From assembly GCF_000017205.1 (NCBI RefSeq), contig NC_009656.1, forward strand, positions 2,422,001-2,486,000: a DNA stretch of 64,000 nucleotides, given 5' to 3'. Positions 33,349 to 41,751 of the stretch are shown piece by piece. Position 1 is the stretch's first letter; every line of letters begins with the position of its first letter. Origin of the DNA: Pseudomonas paraeruginosa PA7. GTDB lineage: Bacteria; Pseudomonadota; Gammaproteobacteria; Pseudomonadales; Pseudomonadaceae. A program made the translations under genes and the position numbers. Under the pieces are notes generated by a model. It was given only the letters and a program-made list of their open reading frames with translations. It made no database searches and had not been told where the DNA came from.

Positions 33349-34143
33349 ATGCTCAAGCACATCCTGTCTGCCGTGCAGAAGCATGCTGCGGCAGAGTATC
33401 CGCGCGAGTGCTGCGGACTGATCATCCGTTCTGGCCGGAGCCAGCGATACGTTCCCTGCGAAAACACCGCTTCCGACGCCGGTGAGGAGTTCCGCATCGC
33501 ACCGGAGGCGTATGCAGAGGCAGAGGATCAGGGAGAGATCGTCGCCGTGGTGCACAGCCACCCCGATGCCACCAGCCGACCGAGTGCCGCAGATGTCGCG
33601 ATGTGCAACGCCTCGGGCCTGACATGGCACATCCTGAGCTGGCCGGAGGGCGACCTGCGTACCATCGAGCCCGTCGATCAGGTGCCGCTGCTCGGGCGCG
33701 CATTCGTGCATGGGGTGCAGGACTGCTGGCAGGTCTGCTCGGACTGGTACCAGAGGGTGTGGGGCATCGAGTTCCCGCACTTCGAGCGTGCCGATGGCTG
33801 GTGGGAGCGGGCAGACGGTCCAAGCCTCTACGAGCAGCGGTTCGAGGGGGCCGGCTTCATCCGGGTGGACCGGCCGCAGCGCGGCGACATGATCGTGATG
33901 GCGGTGGGGCGCACCGCGCACCCGAACCACGCCGGGATCTACCTGGCGGACGACCCATCACTACCTGGCGAGGATGCGCAGCACTTCGGCGCCGGGCCGT
34001 TCCTGATGCACCACCTGTATGGGAAACCCTCAGAAATCATCGTCTTCGGCGGGCCGTGGCTCGATCGGATGCGACTGGTGCTGCGGCACCGAGAATCGCT
34101 GAACGACGCACGTCGGCAAAGTCAACCGGAAAATCCACGGTAG
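33349..34143 (+). CDS. Tail tip protein K-like, JAMM plus NlpC/P60
   Basis: 264 aa. The N-terminal Mov34/JAMM metal site (PRECCGLII, then VHSHPDATSRPSAADVAMC) is joined to an NlpC/P60 peptidase with the catalytic Cys in VQDCWQVC and His in HPNHAGIYL. It is thought to act in tail-tip assembly or in local peptidoglycan opening. Both active sites look complete. Confidence 0.92.
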   Translation: MLKHILSAVQKHAAAEYPRECCGLIIRSGRSQRYVPCENTASDAGEEFRIAPEAYAEAEDQGEIVAVVHSHPDATSRPSAADVAMCNASGLTWHILSWPEGDLRTIEPVDQVPLLGRAFVHGVQDCWQVCSDWYQRVWGIEFPHFERADGWWERADGPSLYEQRFEGAGFIRVDRPQRGDMIVMAVGRTAHPNHAGIYLADDPSLPGEDAQHFGAGPFLMHHLYGKPSEIIVFGGPWLDRMRLVLRHRESLNDARRQSQPENPR

Positions 34144-34220
34144 ACCTCCCGGCATTTCTTTGGTGACGGAAAAAAAATACTCCGGGCACCTACCGGGTAT
34201 TTCTTGCGGCAATCGAAAAA
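34125..34220 (+). repeat. Imperfect tandem repeat after K gene
   Basis: Two imperfect copies of about 45-48 bases, each with CGGAAAA, a CC(C/G)GGC/CCGGGT block and ATTTCTT. The first copy overlaps the end of the K-like gene. No gene is supported here. Confidence 0.4.
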
Positions 34221-34256
34221 CCAACTGGTCAGACTTTCTTCACCGGCCAAAAAAGC

Positions 34257-34292
34257 AAAACCCCCGAGAGCTGGCCGGCTTCGGGGGTTTTT
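34257..34292. terminator. Terminator after tail K gene
   Basis: CCCCCGA/TCGGGGG arms (34261-34287) with A run on the left and T run on the right, so active in both directions. Confidence 0.75.
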
Positions 34293-34372
34293 GTTTCCAC
34301 CCCTTGGGAAGGACAAGGAGCAGAACATTGTTCAATTATAGACCCAAGCATCGGGTCAAGGTAGATGGAAAA

Positions 34373-34489
34373 ATGAACGCAACTGATGCCGGAATCGTTG
34401 GTAAGCGCCTGGCCAACGCCGCACTCATCCTAGCCACAGGCGTAGCTATTGCATCCATCATAGCAGCCATCGGAGTTGCGCTGGGTTGA
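34373..34489 (+). CDS. Small single-span membrane peptide
   Basis: 38 aa. After MNATDAGIVGKRLAN the rest is one hydrophobic helix (AALILATGVAIASIIAAIGV). Too small for family assignment. It lies with cargo genes between tail K and I, after a terminator. A longer in-frame start cannot be excluded. Possibly an exclusion or membrane-acting peptide, by place only. Confidence 0.45.
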   Translation: MNATDAGIVGKRLANAALILATGVAIASIIAAIGVALG

Positions 34490-34546
34490 TAGACCAGTCG
34501 CGGCTGTAGGGAGCCTTGGAGGCAGGTCTGCAAGGAGGTAAATCTG

Positions 34547-34861
34547 TTACTTACCGTCCTTCTCGCGCCCCTCTCTCAATAGGCGAACTTCTTCGGCTAG
34601 TTCGTGAATGATTTTGAACAGCTCTTTCGGGGACGGACCGGCAAAAAAGGTTCGCTCGGTACCGTCTTCCGATATGGAGACACCACGAACTGGTCGATCG
34701 ATGTTGCTATCCAAGTCAAAGCTAGACTCGAGGCGAGCAACGATCTCCGCATTGAGAGATCGGTGATTCTGGCTGGCGGCTTCCTCAACCTTCGCCCGGA
34801 GGGCTGGCTGCATACGGAGTCCGAATGGATTTATGTTGCGGATCAGGTCGTCGTCTTTCAT
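34547..34861 (-). CDS. Arc-family ribbon-helix-helix repressor
   Basis: 104 aa from MKDDDLIRNI at 34861. INPFGLRMQPALRAKVEEAA followed by NHRSLNAEIVARLESSF is the Arc/Mnt ribbon-helix-helix fold; dimers insert a beta sheet into the DNA groove. A coiled C-terminal tail (ELFKIIHELAEEVRLLREGR) may form tetramers. It diverges from a second RHH gene, with a clear palindrome between. In P22, Arc and Mnt control the antirepressor in the same way. Confidence 0.8.
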   Translation of the reverse strand: MKDDDLIRNINPFGLRMQPALRAKVEEAASQNHRSLNAEIVARLESSFDLDSNIDRPVRGVSISEDGTERTFFAGPSPKELFKIIHELAEEVRLLREGREKDGK

Positions 34862-34888
34862 AGCTACACACTGTAACCACTTTTTTTG

Positions 34889-34926
34889 TTGACACATAGA
34901 CACACGATGTTATCGTTACATCGTGT
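34889..34926 (+). promoter_or_regulatory. Promoter and operator of the antirepressor unit
   Basis: TTGACA (34889-34894), 16 bases, TATCGT (34911-34916). An inverted repeat with perfect arms ACACGATG/CATCGTGT and 9-base spacer (34902-34926) covers the -10, so bound RHH protein would block the antirepressor promoter. Confidence 0.65.
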
Positions 34927-34957
34927 AGTCACTGCGTGCAACCTACTGGAGAGCCAA

Positions 34958-35104
34958 ATGGAAGAGATCATGCGCACCCAGGTGCGAATCCCGCGAGACC
35001 TGATGGAGTGGCTGAAGCAACAGGCGAAGGAGCAGAGTCGCTCGATGAATGGGCAGCTTGTTGAAGTGCTGAAGCTGGTAAAGCGAGGACAGGCAAATGC
35101 CTGA
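34958..35104 (+). CDS. Second Arc/Mnt-like RHH protein
   Basis: 48 aa from MEEIMRTQVR (GGAG 6 bases upstream). RTQVRIPRDLMEWLKQQAKE and QSRSMNGQLVEVLKLV give a complete ribbon-helix-helix of Arc size. It overlaps or abuts the leader of the antirepressor gene and is probably co-transcribed with it. Confidence 0.75.
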   Translation: MEEIMRTQVRIPRDLMEWLKQQAKEQSRSMNGQLVEVLKLVKRGQANA

Positions 35105-35177
35105 AATGAAGAAGCCCCAGGTGCTGCAACACCCAGGGCTTCGGGGAAACGTCGAAATCTACGAGGAAAACAACGTC

Positions 35178-36044
35178 ATGCACGATCATAGCACAACGAC
35201 CGCTCAGGTCATCCCGTTCCGCCAGAAGGAACTCCTGCTGGTGGGCAATGCAGGGGAGCCCTTCGTGCCGATGAAGCCGGTGGTGGAGGGCATGGGGCTG
35301 GCCTGGCAGAGCCAGCACCGCAAGCTGATGGCAGGGCGGTTCGCCTCAACCATCACCGAAATGGTGATAGTTGCCCAAGACGGGAAGCAGCGTGAAATGA
35401 CCTGCCTCCCGCTCCGCAAGCTCACCGGCTGGCTGATGTCGATCCACCCGAACAAGGTCCGCCCGGCGCTGCGCGAGGGCATCATCGCCTACCAGAACGA
35501 GTGCGACGACGTGCTCTGGGCCTACTGGAACGAGGGAGCCGCTGTTCGGCGTGATGACCGGACCGCGGCCAGCGTACTCGCCACCACAATCGGAACCGAT
35601 GGCTTCCACTGCCTGGCTGCCGTCGTCGATGGCAAGGTGCGGCGCCTGCCGTCGGCGATTCGCCGAGGTGCCAAGAACCACCTCTGGAGCCAGGTGCACA
35701 AGGCATTCAGCGTCGTGACCGCCGAGGATATTCCGGCCGACCAGCTCGACAGTGCGCGGAACTTCATCGCCGCCTACGCCTTGGAAGGCGAGTGGCTGCC
35801 GAAGGATAGAGTCGCGTCGGCCGTCGACACCTGCTCGTGGTCGAACATTGCGTTTCTGGTCGACTGCGTGGAGAAGTGCTGGAAGATCGTTGAGAGCCGT
35901 CGCCTGGCCACTCATCTCAGCGGGCTCGGTTGTAATGCTGGCGTCGAGTTGGCGGGCTTTCTGTGGGAAGGGCTGGGTTCCGCAGCGCACGTGAGGAAGT
36001 ACTGTGCCAAGCAACTGAACTGGCCGACGCGGGCTTCGGCATGA
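35178..36044 (+). CDS. Antirepressor (P22_AR_N type)
   Basis: 288 aa from MHDHSTTTAQ at 35178. Residues about 10-115 match the phage antirepressor N-terminal domain: LLLVGNAGEPFVPMKPVVEG, GLAWQSQHRKL and PLRKLTGWLMSIHPNKVRPA with YQNECDDVLWAYW. The C-terminal half (GAKNHLWSQVHKAF, VDTCSWSNIAFLVDCVEKCW) is not one I recognise. Antirepressors bind and disable CI-type repressors, inducing the prophage. The two RHH genes beside it give P22 immI-like control. Confidence 0.82.
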   Translation: MHDHSTTTAQVIPFRQKELLLVGNAGEPFVPMKPVVEGMGLAWQSQHRKLMAGRFASTITEMVIVAQDGKQREMTCLPLRKLTGWLMSIHPNKVRPALREGIIAYQNECDDVLWAYWNEGAAVRRDDRTAASVLATTIGTDGFHCLAAVVDGKVRRLPSAIRRGAKNHLWSQVHKAFSVVTAEDIPADQLDSARNFIAAYALEGEWLPKDRVASAVDTCSWSNIAFLVDCVEKCWKIVESRRLATHLSGLGCNAGVELAGFLWEGLGSAAHVRKYCAKQLNWPTRASA

Positions 36045-36087
36045 GCATGGAACTGCTCATCCTAGGGTATGGGCCGTAAACGGCATG

Positions 36088-36120
36088 GAGAGAGCGCCTT
36101 CAGGCGCCCTCTCTGTTTCT
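36088..36120 (+). terminator. Terminator after antirepressor
   Basis: Hairpin GAGAGCGCC/GGCGCCCTCTC with TTCA loop and a 2-base bulge, then TGTTTCT. Confidence 0.55.
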
Positions 36121-36191
36121 GCCGAATGAGCCCTGGGTTTTGATGCTGGCTATTTGGTATCCTCCGCCACAATTATATTGTGGAGAGTCGT

Positions 36192-36596
36192 ATGGATGCC
36201 GACGAAAAGAAATGCCCCTTCTGCGCTGAAGTAATCAAGGCTGAAGCGATTAAGTGCAGGTACTGTGGCGAAGCACTTAATGAGGAAGTAGGGCTGCCGC
36301 AAAATCTTCAAAAGCCCACTGTGGGGGCTGCAAAGAAATTACTGGTCTGTTTAGTGTTAATACCAATAGGCGCTCTGGTGCTTCTCCTAGTTCTTGGTGC
36401 AATTCTAGAAAGCACAGAGACCCCTGAGTCCAGGGATAAGGATAGGGCTCGAGTAGCTATCGATTTGTGCTGGAAAGATGTTGATGATCGACTTTTAGAC
36501 ATGTCGGCTAGGCGTTTCGCTAAGTCGGTATGCCAGAAACTGGCTGCTGATTATGAGGCGAAGTACGGTCGATCATCCTTCATACGGAAGGAATGA
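36192..36596 (+). CDS. Zinc-ribbon plus membrane-span protein (cargo)
   Basis: 134 aa from ATG 36192, GGAG 6 bases upstream. The N-terminus carries [20 protein letters not shown], a zinc ribbon; then one strong membrane helix ([20 protein letters not shown]) and a polar C-terminal part with two more cysteines. AT content is higher than in the tail genes. Its own terminator follows at 36608. An AT-rich promoter-like stretch precedes it. It is a moron-type unit, possibly expressed in the lysogen. Function unknown. Confidence 0.65.
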   Translation: MDADEKKCPFCAEVIKAEAIKCRYCGEALNEEVGLPQNLQKPTVGAAKKLLVCLVLIPIGALVLLLVLGAILESTETPESRDKDRARVAIDLCWKDVDDRLLDMSARRFAKSVCQKLAADYEAKYGRSSFIRKE

Positions 36597-36607
36597 ATAA
36601 TCGCATA

Positions 36608-36630
36608 AACCGCCTCCGGGCGGTTTTTTA
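36608..36630 (+). terminator. Terminator before tail I gene
   Basis: AACCGCC, TCCG, GGCGGTT, T run; ends the 36.2-kb cargo gene. Confidence 0.8.
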
Positions 36631-36646
36631 TTACCTGGAGAAACGC

Positions 36647-37258
36647 ATGACCGCCGCAGCGCACCACACTCCGATGACCACCATCAAACTCTACGGCGCG
36701 CTCCGGCAGTTCGGCCGGGAGTACCGTATGCTCGTCGGGTCGACTGCGGAAGCGATCAAGGCCTTGTGTGTGCAGATTCCTGGCCTCGAGCGCTTCCTCG
36801 CCAATGCCCACCTGCGAGGCATGGAGTTCGCGGTATTCCGCGGGAAACGGAACATTTCCCAAGATGAGCTGCAGTTCGGGGGCGCCGAGGAAATTCGCAT
36901 TGCTCCGGTCATGCATGGCCGGAAACGTGGCGGGTTGGTGCAGTCGATTGTGGGCGTTGCCCTTATCGTAGCGGCGACCATCATGGCCGGCCCTGGTGGG
37001 TTTGCCGCTGCTGGTGGTCTGACTGGGGCGATGGGGACCGCCGGTGTGGCGATGGCGATCGGCGGCGTCATCCAAATGCTCAGCCCCCAGGCCCAGGGCC
37101 TGAAGCAGAGCGCGGCGCCTGAGAACCAGCCCAGCTACGCCTTCGGCAGCGCCAGAAACACTACCGCCAGCGGGAACCCGGTGCCGATCTGCTATGGGAA
37201 GCGCCGCTGGGGCGGGGCGATTATTTCGGCGTCGATTTATTCGGAAGACAAAATTTAA
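36647..37258 (+). CDS. Tail assembly protein I-like
   Basis: 203 aa from MTAAAHHTPM at 36647. IKLYGALRQFGREYRMLVGS is the ubiquitin-like N-terminus of lambda I; a glycine-rich hydrophobic centre (GLVQSIVGVALIVAATIMAG) and the C-terminal NPVPICYGKRRWGGAIISAS follow. Works with K and J in tail-tip assembly. Separated from K and J by cargo on both sides. Confidence 0.88.
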   Translation: MTAAAHHTPMTTIKLYGALRQFGREYRMLVGSTAEAIKALCVQIPGLERFLANAHLRGMEFAVFRGKRNISQDELQFGGAEEIRIAPVMHGRKRGGLVQSIVGVALIVAATIMAGPGGFAAAGGLTGAMGTAGVAMAIGGVIQMLSPQAQGLKQSAAPENQPSYAFGSARNTTASGNPVPICYGKRRWGGAIISASIYSEDKI

Positions 37259-37779
37259 TTAGGAATGTTTTCTTGCTTGTTTAGAGAATATCTGTAAGAG
37301 AATTTTTTGCCATATATAGATCTGAAGTCTATTTGATAGTCGAAACTTGTGTTTGGCGGCTGTAATGTTGCGAATATAAGCCTTGAGGTCGTGCACTCTT
37401 TGTTGTCGTGGATATCTACAAGGATGATTTCCTCCCCTGTTTTTAGTGAGTCGTTGGGGCGAGGCATTCCGGCAATTGCGCAGTATGGGGGCACTCCTTG
37501 TTTAGCTAGTGCGTGTAGAATGTTTCCATCTATTTCCTTGCCATTCTCGTAGAATGTTACTTTGTCTATATATGCTGGCCCTAGTCCGTTATTGAATATT
37601 ATCATTTTGTAATCATCTTTAAGGGATAGGTATGAGTTTACCCTTGGTTCGACGCTTATGTAGTTGTGTTCCTTAAGTGTATAGGCTTGATATGCGCTTA
37701 GGGTTACGGCAGTTATTGAAGTGATCAGGGCGCACCACTCAATCCAGTGTGATCGTGAGGCCTTCTCTTGGTTGCTCAT
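37255..37779 (-). CDS. AT-rich membrane-anchored cargo protein
   Basis: 174 aa from MSNQEKASRS at 37779; AAGGA 9 bases upstream. One N-terminal membrane helix (WIEWCALITSITAVTLSAYQ) is followed by a beta-rich domain (YKMIIFNNGLGPAYIDKVTF, GEEIILVDIHDNKECTTSRL) ending in basic residues. The gene is far more AT-rich than its neighbours and faces against the tail operon, overlapping the I stop by 4 bases. It was evidently acquired separately. Family and function not recognised. Confidence 0.7.
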   Translation of the reverse strand: MSNQEKASRSHWIEWCALITSITAVTLSAYQAYTLKEHNYISVEPRVNSYLSLKDDYKMIIFNNGLGPAYIDKVTFYENGKEIDGNILHALAKQGVPPYCAIAGMPRPNDSLKTGEEIILVDIHDNKECTTSRLIFATLQPPNTSFDYQIDFRSIYGKKFSYRYSLNKQENIPN

Positions 37780-37903
37780 GATTTTCATTCCTTGAAAGTG
37801 AAGTTGAATTTCCAATTTATATAGATAAACCCGCTAAGTGAATTTCTACTAGCACTTTAGATAGCCCGCTTATGTGCGAGCTATTTCATGCCCGGAGGAA
37901 AGC

Positions 37904-40900
37904 ATGGGCGCAGTTCACCAGCACCTAGCCGGCCGCAAGGGCGGCAGTAGCAAGCCGAAACAGCCGGTCGAGGCACCCGACAGCCTGCGCTCGGTCGCGA
38001 TGGCCAAGATCCTGCTCGCCGTGGGCGAGGGCGAGTTCGCCGGCGTTCCGAGCGAGCGCGACATCTACCTCGACAACACCCCGCTGATGGACCCGAGCGG
38101 TAACCTGAACTTCCCGAACGTTAAGTGGGAGTGGCGCGCGGGAGCGGTGGACCAGGACTACATCCCGGGCATCCCTGCCGTTGAGAACGAAACCAGCGTC
38201 AATGTCGAGTTGCGCAGCGATACGCCCTGGGTGCGCTCGCTGAGCAATACCCAGCTTTCCGCAGTGCGTCTGCGCTTCGCCTGGCCGGCGCTCCAGCAGC
38301 AGGACACCAACGGCAACATCGGCGGCTACCGGATCGAATACGCCGTAGATCTGGCCACCGACGGAGGCGCCTATCAGGAGGTGCTGCGCGAGGCCGTCGA
38401 TGGCAAGACCACCACCCGCTACGAGCGCTCCCGCCGGATCGACCTGCCGGTGGCCACTAGTGGCTGGCAGTTGCGCGTGCGGCGCCTGACGCCGAACCAG
38501 AACAACAACCGTATCGCCGACACCATGCTGATCGCCGGCTACACCGAGGTGATCGACGCGAAGCTGCGCTACCCGAACACTGCGCTGCTGTACGTCGAGT
38601 TCAGCGCAGAGCAGTTCAGCAACATCCCGGCTGTCACAGTCGACTGCCGCGGGCGGAAGGTTCAAGTGCCGAGCAATTACGATCCAGAGAGTCGGGCCTA
38701 CCTCGGCATCTGGGACGGCACGATGAAACAGGCCTGGACCGACAACCCGGTCTGGCACACCTACGACATCGTGACCAACGATCGTTTCGGTGTGGGTAAA
38801 CGCATCAAGGCCTGGATGGTCGATCGCTGGGAGATGTACCGGATTTCCCAGTACTGCGACCAGTTGGTGCCGGATGGGAAGGGTGGCCAGGAGCCGCGAC
38901 ACACCTGCAACCTGAACCTGCAAAGCCGCGCCGGGGCCTGGGAGCTGCTGCGCGACCTCACCGCTATCTACCGCGGCATGGCGTACTGGGCCCAGGGCCA
39001 ATTGAAGATCCAGGCGGATATTCCGCGCGCCACCGACGTCGATTTCGCCTACACCCGGGCCAATGTCATCGACGGCCGCTTCAGCTACGGTTCGGCCAGT
39101 GAGCGCACTCGCTACAGCCGTGCCTTGGTCAGCTACGACAATCCGGCGAACAACTACGACACCGACGTGGCTGTGGCCACCGATAAGCGCCTGCAGCGGC
39201 GTTACGGCGACAACCCGGTCGAGGTGGCAGCCATTGGCTGCACCCGCGAGAGTGAGGCCCAGCGGCGCGGAAAATGGGCGATCCTGACCAACAGCCAGGA
39301 TCGCACGGTAACGTTCCGTACCGGGATGGATGGAGCGATACCGCTGCCGGGATGGGTGATTCCGGTGGCTGATGCGCTGTTGGCTGGACGGGAGATCGGC
39401 GGGAGGATCTCTGCGGTTGCTGGCCGAGCGATCACCTTGGATCGTGACACCCAGGTGAAAGCTGGCGACCGGCTGTTCCTGAACCTGCCCAGTGGTAAGG
39501 CTGAGGCGCGAACCGTGCAGACGGTCGCCGGGCGCGCGGTGACCGTGACGACAGCCTACAGCGAGACCCCGCTACCGGAACTGGTCTGGACCCTCGATGC
39601 CGCCGACCTGGCGGTGCCGCTCTACCGTGTGATGAAAGTCAGCCAGCCGGAGCGGGGTGTCTTCGAGATCACCGCTCTGCAGTACGAGCCTGGGAAGTTC
39701 TCAGCGATCGACACTGGCGCTAAGTTGGAGAGCCGCCCGATCAGCGTCATCCCGATCACCACGGTGCCTCCGCCGGCGAGCGTCACGCTGACCTCGCACT
39801 ACCAGTTCGATCAGGGGTTGGCGGTAAGCACGATGACCATCGCCTGGCCCCCCGTGGAAGGGGCTGTCGCCTACGACGTGGAGTGGAAGAAGGACAGCGG
39901 CAACTGGATCCGCCTGCCGCGTGCCGGCACCACCAGCGTCGATGTGACCGGCATCTACGCTGGTGGCTATCTGGCGCGGGTGCGCGCGGTGTCGGCGTTC
40001 GACATCACGTCGGTCTGGAAGAGTTCGATCCTGACCCAGCTCAGCGGTAAGACCGGCGCGCCGCCGACGCTGGCGTTCCTGCGTACCACCAGCGGACCGT
40101 GGAAGATCGGCCTGGAATGGGGATTCCCGGCCAGTGGCGCAGCGGACACCGCCTACACCGAGATCCAGCAGTCGGTCACCCCGGGCGGCAGCGACCAGAA
40201 CGCAACTGCCCTGGGCTTGTTTGCGTACCCGACCGACACCCACACGCTGACCTCGCTGGCGGCCGGCACTCGCCTGGCCTTCCGCGGGCGGCTGATCGAC
40301 CGGACCGGCAATGTCGGCCCCTGGTCGGCCTGGGTCGACGGCATAAGCTCGACGGATGCGAGCGAGTACAACGAGCTGATCACCAGGGAGTACGTCGAGT
40401 CCGCGCTGGGCGAGCAGTTCTTCGCCGACATCGATCAGATGCAGGTCGATATCACTGGCCTGCAGGACCAGATCGACAATCTGACCGATGTGCTGGCCTA
40501 CGACCCGACGAAGCCCTACGCGAAGAACGATGTCGTGCGGGTCGGCAACCGGCTGTATCAAGCGAAGCAGGCGGTGCCGCTCAACGCCTCGCCGCCGAAC
40601 GCGACCTACTGGGCCGACATCGGACAGTCGATCGAGACGGCCAACGGCTTGGCCCAGCAGGTGGCCACCAACACCGCGGATATCACCGAGCTCGACGGTA
40701 AGGTCGAGGCGGCTGCTTCGAGCCTAGATGTTCTGCAGGTTGCTGCCCGCCGGGAGCCGGCGACCGGAGAGAAGGCCGATGCGCTGAAGGGCTGGGACAC
40801 CATTGCTCGAGCCGCCACCGAAGTCACCGTGCGGGCGAACGAGGACGAAGCGCAGGCGAAGCGGACGAGCCTGTTGGAGGCCAGGACGGCAACTGCAGAA

Positions 40901-41470
40901 GGGCGCATTACCACCGTTGAGCAGGTGACCGCTAGCGACAGACAAGCCACTGCCCAGCGCATCGACCAACTGTCAGCGGAGGTGGGTAGTAACAGTGCGG
41001 CAATCCAGACGACGTCCCAGGCAGTGGCCTCCCTGGATGGGAACGTTCAGGCGCTCTACAGCGTGAAGCTCCAGGCGCATGCCAACGGCCAGAAGTACGC
41101 CGCTGGCTGGCAACTGGGCTTCGACAGCGGTACCAGCGTGACGACCATGGCGTTCCAGGCTGATCGGTTCCTCTGGTTCAACAGTTCCAGCGGGCAGACC
41201 GTGGCGCCGGTCTCGATCGTCGGCGGCCAGATGTTCATCAACAACGCGATGATCCAGGACGGCTCGATCACCAACGCGAAGATCGGCAACGTGATTCAGT
41301 CGACCGCCCTCGGTGCCAACGGCGAGCCGCTGTGGAAGCTGGATAAAGCGGGGAGCTTGACGATGAACAGCGCTACGTCCGGTGGTTTCATGAGGCAGAC
41401 AGCGGAGGCCACCAAGGTCTACGACGCGAATCTTGTGCTGCGGGTACAGATCGGGAATCTCGACGTATGA
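37904..41470 (+). CDS. Tail tip / host specificity protein J-like
   Basis: 1188 aa from MGAVHQHLAG, GGAGG 5 bases upstream. The N-terminal 400 residues match lambda J (SLRSVAMAKILLAVGEGEFA, RDIYLDNTPL, GTMKQAWTDNPVWHTYDIVT); fibronectin-like repeats follow, then a DUF1983-type C-terminal region (VQALYSVKLQAHANGQKYAA, GQMFINNAMIQDGSI). It contacts the host receptor at the tail tip. Confidence 0.92.
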   Translation: MGAVHQHLAGRKGGSSKPKQPVEAPDSLRSVAMAKILLAVGEGEFAGVPSERDIYLDNTPLMDPSGNLNFPNVKWEWRAGAVDQDYIPGIPAVENETSVNVELRSDTPWVRSLSNTQLSAVRLRFAWPALQQQDTNGNIGGYRIEYAVDLATDGGAYQEVLREAVDGKTTTRYERSRRIDLPVATSGWQLRVRRLTPNQNNNRIADTMLIAGYTEVIDAKLRYPNTALLYVEFSAEQFSNIPAVTVDCRGRKVQVPSNYDPESRAYLGIWDGTMKQAWTDNPVWHTYDIVTNDRFGVGKRIKAWMVDRWEMYRISQYCDQLVPDGKGGQEPRHTCNLNLQSRAGAWELLRDLTAIYRGMAYWAQGQLKIQADIPRATDVDFAYTRANVIDGRFSYGSASERTRYSRALVSYDNPANNYDTDVAVATDKRLQRRYGDNPVEVAAIGCTRESEAQRRGKWAILTNSQDRTVTFRTGMDGAIPLPGWVIPVADALLAGREIGGRISAVAGRAITLDRDTQVKAGDRLFLNLPSGKAEARTVQTVAGRAVTVTTAYSETPLPELVWTLDAADLAVPLYRVMKVSQPERGVFEITALQYEPGKFSAIDTGAKLESRPISVIPITTVPPPASVTLTSHYQFDQGLAVSTMTIAWPPVEGAVAYDVEWKKDSGNWIRLPRAGTTSVDVTGIYAGGYLARVRAVSAFDITSVWKSSILTQLSGKTGAPPTLAFLRTTSGPWKIGLEWGFPASGAADTAYTEIQQSVTPGGSDQNATALGLFAYPTDTHTLTSLAAGTRLAFRGRLIDRTGNVGPWSAWVDGISSTDASEYNELITREYVESALGEQFFADIDQMQVDITGLQDQIDNLTDVLAYDPTKPYAKNDVVRVGNRLYQAKQAVPLNASPPNATYWADIGQSIETANGLAQQVATNTADITELDGKVEAAASSLDVLQVAARREPATGEKADALKGWDTIARAATEVTVRANEDEAQAKRTSLLEARTATAEGRITTVEQVTASDRQATAQRIDQLSAEVGSNSAAIQTTSQAVASLDGNVQALYSVKLQAHANGQKYAAGWQLGFDSGTSVTTMAFQADRFLWFNSSSGQTVAPVSIVGGQMFINNAMIQDGSITNAKIGNVIQSTALGANGEPLWKLDKAGSLTMNSATSGGFMRQTAEATKVYDANLVLRVQIGNLDV

Positions 41471-41751
41471 GTTACGGCATCCGCCTGAGAAATGCGGCCG
41501 GTTCCATCCTGATGGAGCTCACCGGCCAATCGGCGCGCACGGTTTACCGGCAGTCGCTCGGCGCCATCACCAATGGGATGACGGTGACGGTGCCGGGTTT
41601 CGATCCTGCGCGCGGTGTTGTGTTCATCATTGCGAGCGGAAACGCATTCGGTGAAGTGCCCCTATACACAATTTCCGGAAACGTGGTGACGTTCCACTGG
41701 AACGGTTCATCCGGAACAACCTATGTACTGCATGCGGTGATGTTCTCATGA
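41467..41751 (+). CDS. Small tail protein, MSYG family
   Basis: 94 aa overlapping the J stop and the next start by 4 bases. Starts MSYGIRLRNAAGSILMELTG; mostly beta. The next gene starts in a similar way (MSYGVLIRGDTGQ), so they look like paralogues or a split distal fibre protein. Probably a DUF6453-like tail component. Confidence 0.65.
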   Translation: MSYGIRLRNAAGSILMELTGQSARTVYRQSLGAITNGMTVTVPGFDPARGVVFIIASGNAFGEVPLYTISGNVVTFHWNGSSGTTYVLHAVMFS

